A stretch of DNA of 64,000 nucleotides from Mycolicibacterium chlorophenolicum (lineage in GTDB: Bacteria > Actinomycetota > Actinomycetes > Mycobacteriales > Mycobacteriaceae). The notes under the pieces are model-generated. The model did no database searches and was not told where the DNA came from. It saw only the letters and a program-made list of their open reading frames with translations. Below are positions 40,335 to 48,554 of this stretch, in pieces; positions within the stretch are counted from its first letter, which is position 1; each line of letters starts with the position of its first letter. Made by a program: the position numbers and the translations under genes. The DNA is taken from the NCBI RefSeq assembly GCF_001044235.1, contig NZ_JYNL01000020.1, forward strand, positions 162,096 to 226,095. Direction: 5' to 3'.

Positions 40335-42899
40335 ATGACCGGGAGCGACCGTCCCGTCGTCGACGTCGTGGTGGTGGGCGCCGGGCTCGCCGGGCTGTAC
40401 GCCGTCCACCGGTTCCGGCGTGCCGGTCTGACCATGCGGGTGTTCGAGGCCGGTGACGACATCGGCGGCACCTGGCACTGGAACCGCTATCCGGGAGCCC
40501 GCGTCGACATCCCGAGCGTCGACTACATGTACAGCTTCGACCCGGACTGGCAGCGGACGTGGCAGTGGTCGGAGAAGTACGCCACCCAGCCGGAGATCCT
40601 GCGCTATCTGCACCACGTCGCCGACACGTTCGACCTGCGTCGCGACATCACGTTCAACACCCGCATCGACGCGGCGCGCTGGGACGCCGAGGGCGCGGTG
40701 TGGCAGGTCGAGGCCGGCTCCGAGACGACGACATGCCGCCACGTGGTGATGGCGACGGGGTGCCTGTCCATCCCGAAGGACCCGGACATCGCCGGCATCG
40801 GACGATTCGCGGGCGCAACGTATTTCACCAGTCACTGGCCCCGTGAGCCGGTCGACTTCACCGGTCTGCGCGTCGCCGTCATCGGCACCGGATCCTCAGG
40901 CATCCAATGCATTCCGCACATCGCGAAGCAGGCCCGCGAACTGATCGTCTTCCAGCGCACCCCCAACTTCTCTCTGCCGGCCCACAACGGTCCCCTGGCG
41001 CCCGGCAAACTGGAACAGCTCACCGACGAGTCGGGCTACCGCGCGGCTGCCCGCCTCTCGTTCGGTGGCGTCCCGATCGAGCGCACGATGACGCCCACCT
41101 TCGCCGCGACAGAGGAGGAACGGCAGCAACGCTACGAACGTGCCTGGCAGATCGGCGAACTGCTCGAACTGCTCAACGTCTACTCGGACGTGATGTCCGA
41201 TCCCGCCGCGAATCACCAACTGGCCGAGTTCTTCCGCGCCAAGATCACGGCCGCGGTCGACGACCCGGCGGTCGCCGAGACACTCTGCCCCAGCGGCTAT
41301 CCGATCGGAGCCAAGCGCGTCTGCCTCGACACCGACTACTTCACCACCTTCAACCGGGACAACGTTCGCCTCGTGGATCTCCGGCGCGATCCGCTCCGGT
41401 CGATCACCGAGACGGGGATCGACACGCAGCACGAATCCTTCCCTGTCGACGCCATCGTCTTCGCCACCGGCTTCGACGCGGTCACCGGAGCCGTCCTGTC
41501 GGTCGACTTCGTCGGCCGTGAGGATCGGACGCTCGCGCAGGTCTGGGCGGACGGCCCGCAGACCTATCTCGGCCTGACCGTCCGAGGATTTCCGAACCTG
41601 TTCCTGATCACCGGCCCCGGCAGCCCGTCGGTGCTGTCGAACATGGCCGTCTCGATCGAGCAGCATGTCGACCTCACGGCCGAGATCATCACCCACGTGC
41701 GCGACCACGGATTGCACACCGTCGAGCCGACCGAGACCGCCGTTTCGGGCTGGATGCAGCACGTCGACGACTGCGCGTCCATCACCCTGTTCCCGCAGGC
41801 GAATTCGTGGTACCGCGGCGCGAACATCCCGGGCAAGCCGCGGGTGTTCATGCCCTACACCGCCGGCGTCGACTTCTACCAAGCAGCCTGCGAGGACATG
41901 ATCGCTCGCGACCATCTCGGCTTCCGGTTCACCGGGCCGTCCGGCGAGGCGTGTCACGATGGCGTGGTGCGCCGGTTGCAGCCCGACGTGCAGATGGTCC
42001 TCGAGCAGACCGCGCTGATGGATCTGCCGCCGTTGGAGTCGATGCCGCCCCAGGACGCACGGGCCACGTTCAGCGCGATCATCGCGATGTATCCGCCGGG
42101 GCCGGCGGTAGCGGAGGTCGTCGACGGCCGATTCCCGGGACCCGCCGGCGACCTGGCGTACCGCCTGTACCGGCCGGAGACTCCCGGCCCCCACCCGGTC
42201 GTTCTGTACTTCCACGGTGGCGGTTGGGTGCTCGGGGATTCGACGTCCGACGACGCGCTGTGCCGGGACCTCTGCGGCCGCACCGGTGCGATCGTGGTGT
42301 CGGCCGACTACCGGCACGCGCCCGAGAACCGGTTCCCGGCCGCGGTCGACGACGCTGTCGCCGCTGCGCTCTGGGTGGCCGAGAACGCCACCGCCCTGGG
42401 TGGGGATCCCAACCGGCTCGTCGTGAGCGGGTGGAGTGCGGGCGCCGGCCTCGCGGCCGTGGTGTGCCTCGCCGCCCGGACAGCTGGCGTCCCCGCCATC
42501 GCCGGGCAGGCGCTTCTCGCGCCGGTCACCGACACCGACACCGCGCGCACGTCCTACGCCGAGAACGGGTCGGGATACGACCTGGACGCCTCGCTGATGC
42601 AGTGGTTCTTCGACCAGTACTGCGATGCGCCTGACCGGCGCGACCCGCGCATCGCACCGCTGCAGGCGAACGACCTGCGCGGCCTCCCACCCGCCGTCGT
42701 CGTCACCAACGAGTTCGACGTCCTGCGCGACGGCGGCGAGGCCTACGCGTCGGCACTGCGCGCAGCCGGCGTACCCGTCGAACACATCCGGGCCCGCGGC
42801 CACACCCACTGCTCGCTGACCATGGTCGGACTCGTCGTTTCCGGCGCCCCGGTGCGCGAGCAGTTCGCCGCGGCAGTGCGCCGGTTCTTCTGCGGCTAG
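40335..42899 (+). CDS. Baeyer-Villiger monooxygenase fused to an HSL-type alpha/beta hydrolase
   Basis: 854 residues. N-terminal half: FAD site GAGLAG (15-20), NADPH site GTGSSG (184-189), and a BVMO fingerprint-like FAGATYFTSHWP (158-169) in which the usual histidine is Phe164. C-terminal half from about 560: HGGGW oxyanion motif at 627-631, Ser701 in GWSAG, Asp795 and His823, a complete HSL-family esterase. One chain could thus oxidise a ketone to an ester and hydrolyse it. The substrate may be a cyclic or steroidal ketone, but this is inference. No stop or frame change separates the halves. Confidence 0.88.
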   Translation: MTGSDRPVVDVVVVGAGLAGLYAVHRFRRAGLTMRVFEAGDDIGGTWHWNRYPGARVDIPSVDYMYSFDPDWQRTWQWSEKYATQPEILRYLHHVADTFDLRRDITFNTRIDAARWDAEGAVWQVEAGSETTTCRHVVMATGCLSIPKDPDIAGIGRFAGATYFTSHWPREPVDFTGLRVAVIGTGSSGIQCIPHIAKQARELIVFQRTPNFSLPAHNGPLAPGKLEQLTDESGYRAAARLSFGGVPIERTMTPTFAATEEERQQRYERAWQIGELLELLNVYSDVMSDPAANHQLAEFFRAKITAAVDDPAVAETLCPSGYPIGAKRVCLDTDYFTTFNRDNVRLVDLRRDPLRSITETGIDTQHESFPVDAIVFATGFDAVTGAVLSVDFVGREDRTLAQVWADGPQTYLGLTVRGFPNLFLITGPGSPSVLSNMAVSIEQHVDLTAEIITHVRDHGLHTVEPTETAVSGWMQHVDDCASITLFPQANSWYRGANIPGKPRVFMPYTAGVDFYQAACEDMIARDHLGFRFTGPSGEACHDGVVRRLQPDVQMVLEQTALMDLPPLESMPPQDARATFSAIIAMYPPGPAVAEVVDGRFPGPAGDLAYRLYRPETPGPHPVVLYFHGGGWVLGDSTSDDALCRDLCGRTGAIVVSADYRHAPENRFPAAVDDAVAAALWVAENATALGGDPNRLVVSGWSAGAGLAAVVCLAARTAGVPAIAGQALLAPVTDTDTARTSYAENGSGYDLDASLMQWFFDQYCDAPDRRDPRIAPLQANDLRGLPPAVVVTNEFDVLRDGGEAYASALRAAGVPVEHIRARGHTHCSLTMVGLVVSGAPVREQFAAAVRRFFCG

Positions 42900-43345
42900 G
42901 CCTTGGTGAGCTCGAACAGCGGGATGGCCCGCGTCGTGTTCGCCTGGTACTCGGCGAACACCGGCGCGACTTCCACGATTTTCGGGTAGGTGGCGGCGCG
43001 CTCGTCCTCGGACAGTTCCCGGGCCGTCACCTCGTAATCCTCGGTACCCACCTCGATCCGAGCCCGCGGGTTGGCCCTCAGGTTGTGCACCCAGGCGGGG
43101 TGTTTGGGCGCGCCCGCGTAGGAGCCGACGATGAGCATCTTGTCGTCGACGGTCAGGTACGCCAGCGGGGACAGCCGCGGCTGCCCTGATTTGGCGCCCA
43201 CGGTGTGCAGCAACAGCAAGGTGGCGCCCTCGAAGGGACCGCCCACGACCCCGTCGTTGGCGCGGAACTCGTCAACGATGGCGCGGTTGAAGTCGTCGAG
43301 GGCGGCGGTGTCGGAGTAGAGCTTCTTCTTGTCGATCTCGGTCAT
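42896..43345 (-). CDS. F420 (deazaflavin)-dependent nitroreductase/quinone reductase family protein
   Basis: 149 residues, a paralogue of the protein at 39772-40224: VGGPFEGATLLLLHTVGAKS, SPLAYLTVDDKMLIVG, GAPKHPAWVHNLRANP and YQANTTRAIPLFELTKA align throughout. It would use F420H2 to reduce a quinone or similar acceptor. Its stop overlaps the BVMO-esterase stop by four bases. Its start is 80 bases from the cyclase gene, which is divergent. Confidence 0.9.
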   Translation of the reverse strand: MTEIDKKKLYSDTAALDDFNRAIVDEFRANDGVVGGPFEGATLLLLHTVGAKSGQPRLSPLAYLTVDDKMLIVGSYAGAPKHPAWVHNLRANPRARIEVGTEDYEVTARELSEDERAATYPKIVEVAPVFAEYQANTTRAIPLFELTKA

Positions 43346-43425
43346 GGCCGAACGATATCCGGCTGCGGGTCGACCGCATCGTCAATATCATCAAGACATT
43401 CGCTCGTAGAGGGGGGCGCGATGCA

Positions 43426-46400
43426 GTGACCGTTCCGTTGCTGGATATCGACGGGCTCGTGGTCGGCAGGCATCGCGAGCTTGCTGAATTGCGCGCCGCG
43501 GTCGAGGCCGCCGAACGGGCCGGCGGTTCCTGCATGCTGCTCGGCGGTGTCCCCGGGGTCGGTAAGTCGACCCTGATCCAGAAGTTCGGCGCAGAAATAG
43601 GCTCCCGCAACTGTGTCTTCGCCTACGGCCGGTGCCGCGAGGGCGCGCCGGCGCCCTACACCGCGATCGGCGAGGCGCTGCGGACCGTGGTCGCGGCGAT
43701 GGACACCACCGGACCGGCCGAGCGGGATCGCTGGCGTACCACACTGACCAACGCGTCGTCCTCGTTGCCCGGCGTGCTGGCCGAACTGGTGCCCGAGCTG
43801 ACGGATCTCCTCGGCTCGACCGCTCCGGTGCCCGATGTGGCCGCCGCCGACGCGCGGCATCGACTGCACCGCGCCGTCATCCAGTTGGTGTCTGCCACCG
43901 CGCAGTACCGCACCGTCGTGCTGGCCGTCGACGATCTGCAATGGGCCGACCGGGATTCGCTGCTGTTGCTGTCCGAGATGCTGGCGGTGGCACCGCGCAA
44001 CGTGCTCGTCGTCGGCACCTACCGAAGCGGCGAATTTGACGCCGCCGCAGCCGGATTCGCAGCGTCCGACACACTCGAGCTGCTCCCCATGCCGAGAGCC
44101 GACATAGAAGCCCTGCTCGCGGGCGTGGCAGGAGCGGGCGACGAATTGAAGACGGTAGCCGTGGAATTCGAACGCCGCACCGGCGGGAATCCCCTGCAGA
44201 TCCGCCAGCTCCTGCACCGCGCCCAACGCGACGGCGCGCTGATCCCGCTGAACGAAACGCACAGTGCAGGTTGGGACCTGCGGGTGCTCGCGTCCATCGA
44301 GGTGTCGGCGACGGAGGCCGAGTTCCTCACCAACCATCTCGGGCTGCTCCGGCCGATCGACGGGACGATGCTCGGCGCCCTGGCCTGTATCGGAGGTGAG
44401 TTCGACCTCGCCGACGCGGCCGCCGCGGCCGGTCAACCCATCGAAGTCGTGACACGGGCGCTGTGGTCGGGCATGGAGCTGCACCTGGTCGAGGTACTCG
44501 ACCAGGACGGCCGACGGATCGCCAACACGATACGTCGGGATGCCCGTTACCGTTTCAGCCACGACCGGGTTGCCGAGACCGCCCGCCTCGAGCTGACCGA
44601 AGCCGATCGCCACGCGGCACACCTACGCCTCGGTCGTCACCTGGTGACGCTGGGAGAGGGCCGGTTGTTCGAGGCCGCCCACCACGTGGGTATCGGCGGG
44701 CGGTGCCTGGACGAGAACGACCGCGAACGGATCCGGTTCGCCGAGGTGCTCTGGCAGGCGGCGGCCCGCGCGCGCGCCCAGGCGTCTTTCCCGCTGGCAC
44801 TGACCTACTGCCGCGACGGGCTGGACCTGCTCGGCGCCGATCGCTGGAGAGTCGATCGGGAACGAACCCGTGAGCTGTACCTCGGGGCCGCCGACGCCGC
44901 CCTGCTCGTGGGCGACGTCCCGCTGCTGCACCGGCTGCTCGACGAGGCGGCGCCACATCTCGACGAGCCGGCGGACCAGCTGCGGCTGGCCTATCTCGGG
45001 GTTAAAGGACTGTTCGCGGCCGACCGTCCGCAGGAGGCGATGGACGCCGGCTTGCAGGCACTCGCCGACCACGGCGAGCCGGTACCCACCGATGCCGGCA
45101 AGCCGCGGATGGCGAACGCCGTACTCCGCATGCGCTGGGCGATGAGCCGGTGGACCACCGCAAAACTCCTCGCCCTGCCCGCCTGCGACGACCCCTTGGT
45201 CGTGGAGAAGCAACGCCTGGCCGTCGCGCTGTCCCACGAGTCCTACAACGTGCGACCGAACCTCTTCCCGCTCCTGGTGCGCAAGCAACTCGAGCTCATG
45301 CTGGCCCACGGCCACACCCGGTCCTCGCCCCGGGTGCTGACCAATTACGGTCTACTGCTGGTGATCCTGGGTGACCTCATCGGTGCGCAACGGTTCGGCG
45401 AAGCGGGGATGGAGCTCGCCCAGCGGCCGGGATACCAGGACACCCTGCCCGAAACCACCTTCTACTTCCACAATTTCATCCGACACTGGCGCCACCCCGT
45501 GCGCAGCGGCCTCGCTGAATTACGCGGTGCCGTGATCACCGCGTTGGACCAGGGCGATCGGGAAAGTGCAGGCTTCCTCGCCGCGACGCTGCTGTCCCAG
45601 ACGTTCTGGGTGGGTACGCCGCTCGCGGACATCGACATGCTCGCCCGGTCCCTCATCCCCGACGTGCGATCCCTGCCCGTTCCCAACCGAATGTGTCAGG
45701 CCATGCAGCAGATGGCCCTCAACCTGATGGGCCGCTGCGACGACGTGTACCTGCTGGCCGGAGAGAGCGGGTACGACGAGCGAGAGGTGCTGCCGGCGGC
45801 CGGGCGCGAGGGTGAGGAGGTGATCCTCAGCCAGGCCGCGATCATGAAGCAGGGCCTGCACTTCTGGTCGGGTGATCTTGGCGGTGCGCACGCGGCGACA
45901 GACGAGGCCATGAGCCACGACTTCGGCATGGTCGGCACGGCCATCGCCCCGCTGGTGCACATGATCGGCGCGCTGAGCATGATGGCCCAGGCGCCCCGCG
46001 ACCGGGCGACCGCCCACTTCGTGCGCAAGACCCTCGAGATGCACCGCAAGGCCGCCGAGGGTTCACCCGAGAACTACGCGGCCGCGCTCGCTCTGATCGA
46101 GGGCGCCTGGGCACGAGTCCGCGGCAAGCACGACACGGCGGAACGCCACCTGCATCGGGCCATCCAGCTTGCCGAGGACAACCACCTGCCGATGATGAGT
46201 GCCCGCGCACACGAGGAGGCGGCGGCCGTCTACGCCGAAACGGGCCGAACTGCTTTCCGCAACCACATGCTGCACTCCGCCTATCAGACCTGGCTGAGGC
46301 TCGGGGTGACGGTGCGCACCGACTGGCTGGCGCGACAGCATCCCTGGCTTCTCGGTCGAGAGCTGGTGCATTCGGGTGCGGCCGGCGTCGACCCGGTCGT

Positions 46401-47721
46401 CGCCCATCAACTCCTGCAGGCGCTGTCGGCAGCTCGGACCGAGGACGACCTCAACCGAATCGTGCTGCAGTCGGTCGTGGACACGACAGGCGCGCGCCGG
46501 GCGCTGCTGCTGACCGGCCCTCCCGAGAATCTCGGGATCCGCGCTGCTCATCACGACGGCGAGCTGGGTACGCCCGGCGGTGCGGCGACCGACACGTCGT
46601 ACGACCCGGACGTCGTCGCGCACGCGGCGCGCAGCGGCAGTCCGCAGACGTCGGACGAGGACGGCCGCAGCCTGGCGGTGCCGATCCAGCTGCAGGACAG
46701 GCTGATCGGTGTCATCTACGCCCATGGCGACGACTCCGCGGAACCCTTCAGCCGGGATCAACTCGAGGGGCTGACCTTCCTGTGCGCCCAGGCCGCCGCA
46801 CCGCTGTGGAACTTCGCGCTGGAAGCAGAGTTGAAGGCCGCCGACGAGTACCGGCAGTCCCTGATCGACGCCCAGTCCCGATTCATCCCGAACGAGGTCC
46901 TGCGCATCCTCGACATCGACGACCTTCGCCGGGTCCGCGCGGGCCACCGCGTCGAACGCGAGATGACCGTGCTCATCAGCGACATCCGCGGCTACACGAC
47001 CATGCTCGAGGACATGGACATCACCGAGGCGGGCAACCTGGCGATGGGCTTCCTGCGCGCGGTCGAACTGCCCATCGTCAGTTGCAACGGGCTGGTGCAG
47101 GACGTCCGCGGCGACGAGATCCTCGCTATCTTCGAGTCGTCGGCCGACGGGGTGAGGGCCGGCCTGGCCATGCTGCGCTCGCTGCGCGACCACAACGAAG
47201 AACGGCGGGCTCTGGGATCTCAGGAGCTGCGCGTGGGCATCGGGATCAACACCGGCACCGTGGGCGTCGGACTGGTCGGCGGCGTCAACCGAATGGTGCT
47301 GACCGTGATCGGCGACGCCGTGAACCTGGCCGCGCGCATCGAGAGCGTCACCAAGCGCTACGGATCGACGTTGCTGATCTCGGACGCGACCCGCGCCGGG
47401 CTGGGCGAAGCAGAGCACTTCGACATCCGCCGAATGGAGCGGGTGATGGTGGTCAACCGGCGCGCGCCGGTGACGATCTACGAAGTGTATGACGGTGATC
47501 CGGACGACTTACGGGCCGCCAAGCGTGCCTCGCAACCGTGCTTCGACGAGGCCTTCGCACTGTTCGATGCGGGCGACGTGGACGGGGCCCGCCCGGCGTT
47601 CCAGCGCTGTCAGGAGTTGCTGCCCGACGACCCCGTCGCGCCGCTGCATCTGGCGCACTGCGACGCGATCACCCGCGGCGAGATGGCCCCCGGACAGGAC
47701 GTGGTGCTGCAGCAGAAGTGA
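43426..47721 (+). CDS. AAA ATPase / TPR / GAF / class III nucleotide cyclase
   Basis: 1431 residues, GTG start. STAND-type ATPase: Walker A GGVPGVGKST (about 40) and Walker B VVLAVDDLQWAD; a long helical, TPR-like middle (about 350-960); a GAF-like domain (about 1000-1135); and a C-terminal cyclase domain from about 1170. Metal aspartates D1186 (SDIRGYT) and D1230 (RGDEILAIF) are present, as are Asn/Arg of VNLAARIE, but the substrate lysine position is D1226; the second specificity residue is Thr1293. A short tail of TPR character follows. It is 53 bases upstream of the shell-like gene and may be co-transcribed with it. Confidence 0.85.
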   Translation: MTVPLLDIDGLVVGRHRELAELRAAVEAAERAGGSCMLLGGVPGVGKSTLIQKFGAEIGSRNCVFAYGRCREGAPAPYTAIGEALRTVVAAMDTTGPAERDRWRTTLTNASSSLPGVLAELVPELTDLLGSTAPVPDVAAADARHRLHRAVIQLVSATAQYRTVVLAVDDLQWADRDSLLLLSEMLAVAPRNVLVVGTYRSGEFDAAAAGFAASDTLELLPMPRADIEALLAGVAGAGDELKTVAVEFERRTGGNPLQIRQLLHRAQRDGALIPLNETHSAGWDLRVLASIEVSATEAEFLTNHLGLLRPIDGTMLGALACIGGEFDLADAAAAAGQPIEVVTRALWSGMELHLVEVLDQDGRRIANTIRRDARYRFSHDRVAETARLELTEADRHAAHLRLGRHLVTLGEGRLFEAAHHVGIGGRCLDENDRERIRFAEVLWQAAARARAQASFPLALTYCRDGLDLLGADRWRVDRERTRELYLGAADAALLVGDVPLLHRLLDEAAPHLDEPADQLRLAYLGVKGLFAADRPQEAMDAGLQALADHGEPVPTDAGKPRMANAVLRMRWAMSRWTTAKLLALPACDDPLVVEKQRLAVALSHESYNVRPNLFPLLVRKQLELMLAHGHTRSSPRVLTNYGLLLVILGDLIGAQRFGEAGMELAQRPGYQDTLPETTFYFHNFIRHWRHPVRSGLAELRGAVITALDQGDRESAGFLAATLLSQTFWVGTPLADIDMLARSLIPDVRSLPVPNRMCQAMQQMALNLMGRCDDVYLLAGESGYDEREVLPAAGREGEEVILSQAAIMKQGLHFWSGDLGGAHAATDEAMSHDFGMVGTAIAPLVHMIGALSMMAQAPRDRATAHFVRKTLEMHRKAAEGSPENYAAALALIEGAWARVRGKHDTAERHLHRAIQLAEDNHLPMMSARAHEEAAAVYAETGRTAFRNHMLHSAYQTWLRLGVTVRTDWLARQHPWLLGRELVHSGAAGVDPVVAHQLLQALSAARTEDDLNRIVLQSVVDTTGARRALLLTGPPENLGIRAAHHDGELGTPGGAATDTSYDPDVVAHAARSGSPQTSDEDGRSLAVPIQLQDRLIGVIYAHGDDSAEPFSRDQLEGLTFLCAQAAAPLWNFALEAELKAADEYRQSLIDAQSRFIPNEVLRILDIDDLRRVRAGHRVEREMTVLISDIRGYTTMLEDMDITEAGNLAMGFLRAVELPIVSCNGLVQDVRGDEILAIFESSADGVRAGLAMLRSLRDHNEERRALGSQELRVGIGINTGTVGVGLVGGVNRMVLTVIGDAVNLAARIESVTKRYGSTLLISDATRAGLGEAEHFDIRRMERVMVVNRRAPVTIYEVYDGDPDDLRAAKRASQPCFDEAFALFDAGDVDGARPAFQRCQELLPDDPVAPLHLAHCDAITRGEMAPGQDVVLQQK

Positions 47722-47744
47722 GCACTACCCAGGGCTGATCTTGA

Positions 47745-47759
47745 GTGTCATGATGACAC
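47745..47759. promoter_or_regulatory. Perfect 15-base palindrome before the shell-like gene
   Basis: GTGTCAT (47745-47751), G, ATGACAC (47753-47759). It is a perfect palindrome in the 53-base gap between the cyclase stop and the ATG at 47775. A one-base centre rules out a stable hairpin, so a dimeric regulator site is more likely. It resembles but does not match the mycobacterial CRP consensus TGTGA-N6-TCACA. Confidence 0.4.
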
Positions 47760-47774
47760 CCGAGGGGGTCCGAA

Positions 47775-48554
47775 ATGTATTTGACTGCGCAACATTTGGC
47801 CTTGGCCAATCAGGCTGTCCTCGAGACGTTCGAGAACTGCAGCGTCGCATGGCAGGCCATCCCGCACTGGGACACCGGCGATCCCGCGCAGACGCAGGTG
47901 CCTGCCGATGACGTGAAGGCGGCGGCGTCAGTACTGTCCATCGACTCCGCATCCGAGCCATTCGACGTCACGCTCGCCCTTCTCGACGCTCCCAGCCCCG
48001 ACGCACTCCTCAACGTTGTGGTCAAGAAAACCGTCGCACTGGCCAAGAAGGTCGATGAGGCGGTGATCCCCTACCTCCGCGTGGCCGCGACCGTCCAGCA
48101 GCAGCTCGACACCACCGACGAGCACACCATCCAGAACTCGCTGATCGACGCCAGGGTCAAGGTCGAGAATGCGGGCTATCGAGCGCCATCCTGCCTGATC
48201 ACCGATACCGCCGGCCTGAAGGTGTTGAGCCTTCTGGTGAACGGCAATCCGATGCTGGAGACCTTCCTGACCGCGGGGCACGTGAACTCGCTGCACCGCA
48301 TCGAGAAGATCGACAAACAGCCACCCGACAACCCGGTCACCAAAGGACTGCTGATCGGGCGCGGGCGACTCATCCCGCACGCGGGCGCAGCGGACGCGTC
48401 GCCGGGTGAGGAACCGGCCGACATCGCGGTCAGCGTCCCGCCCAGTGTCGAAGTCGTCGGCGAGAACGGTGCCAACCTGATAGCCATGGCCATCCGCATC
48501 AGGTACGCGCTGCGGGTCAAGGACAGCGACGGAATCGTCGCCTTCAAACCATGA
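47775..48554 (+). CDS. Possible HK97-fold (encapsulin-like) shell protein
   Basis: 259 residues, soluble, no signal peptide. No domain can be named with certainty. The order of elements resembles HK97-fold shell proteins: EPFDVTLALL (61-70, an E-loop or P-domain strand), a long helix around 77-108 (spine-helix-like), IDARVKVENAGYRAPSCLIT (A-domain helix and strand), GLLIGRGRLIPHAG, DIAVSVPPSVEVVG, and a final strand pair RIRYALRVKDSDGIVAFKP like the encapsulin ending. The length equals family 1 encapsulins (about 265-280). GAGGGGG precedes the ATG. It opens an eight-gene overlapping operon. A stand-alone unknown protein remains possible. Confidence 0.45.
   Translation: MYLTAQHLALANQAVLETFENCSVAWQAIPHWDTGDPAQTQVPADDVKAAASVLSIDSASEPFDVTLALLDAPSPDALLNVVVKKTVALAKKVDEAVIPYLRVAATVQQQLDTTDEHTIQNSLIDARVKVENAGYRAPSCLITDTAGLKVLSLLVNGNPMLETFLTAGHVNSLHRIEKIDKQPPDNPVTKGLLIGRGRLIPHAGAADASPGEEPADIAVSVPPSVEVVGENGANLIAMAIRIRYALRVKDSDGIVAFKP

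Noticed and set aside
47745..47759. CRP binding site
   Set aside because: The half-sites read GTGTCA, not TGTGA, and the spacing differs from TGTGA-N6-TCACA. Kept only as an unassigned palindrome.
47775..48554. Family 2 encapsulin (SrpI/EncA type)
   Set aside because: The length (259) and N-terminus do not match the 300-residue or longer family 2 proteins, and no cNMP-binding insert is present. Any relation would be to family 1 or other HK97-type shells.
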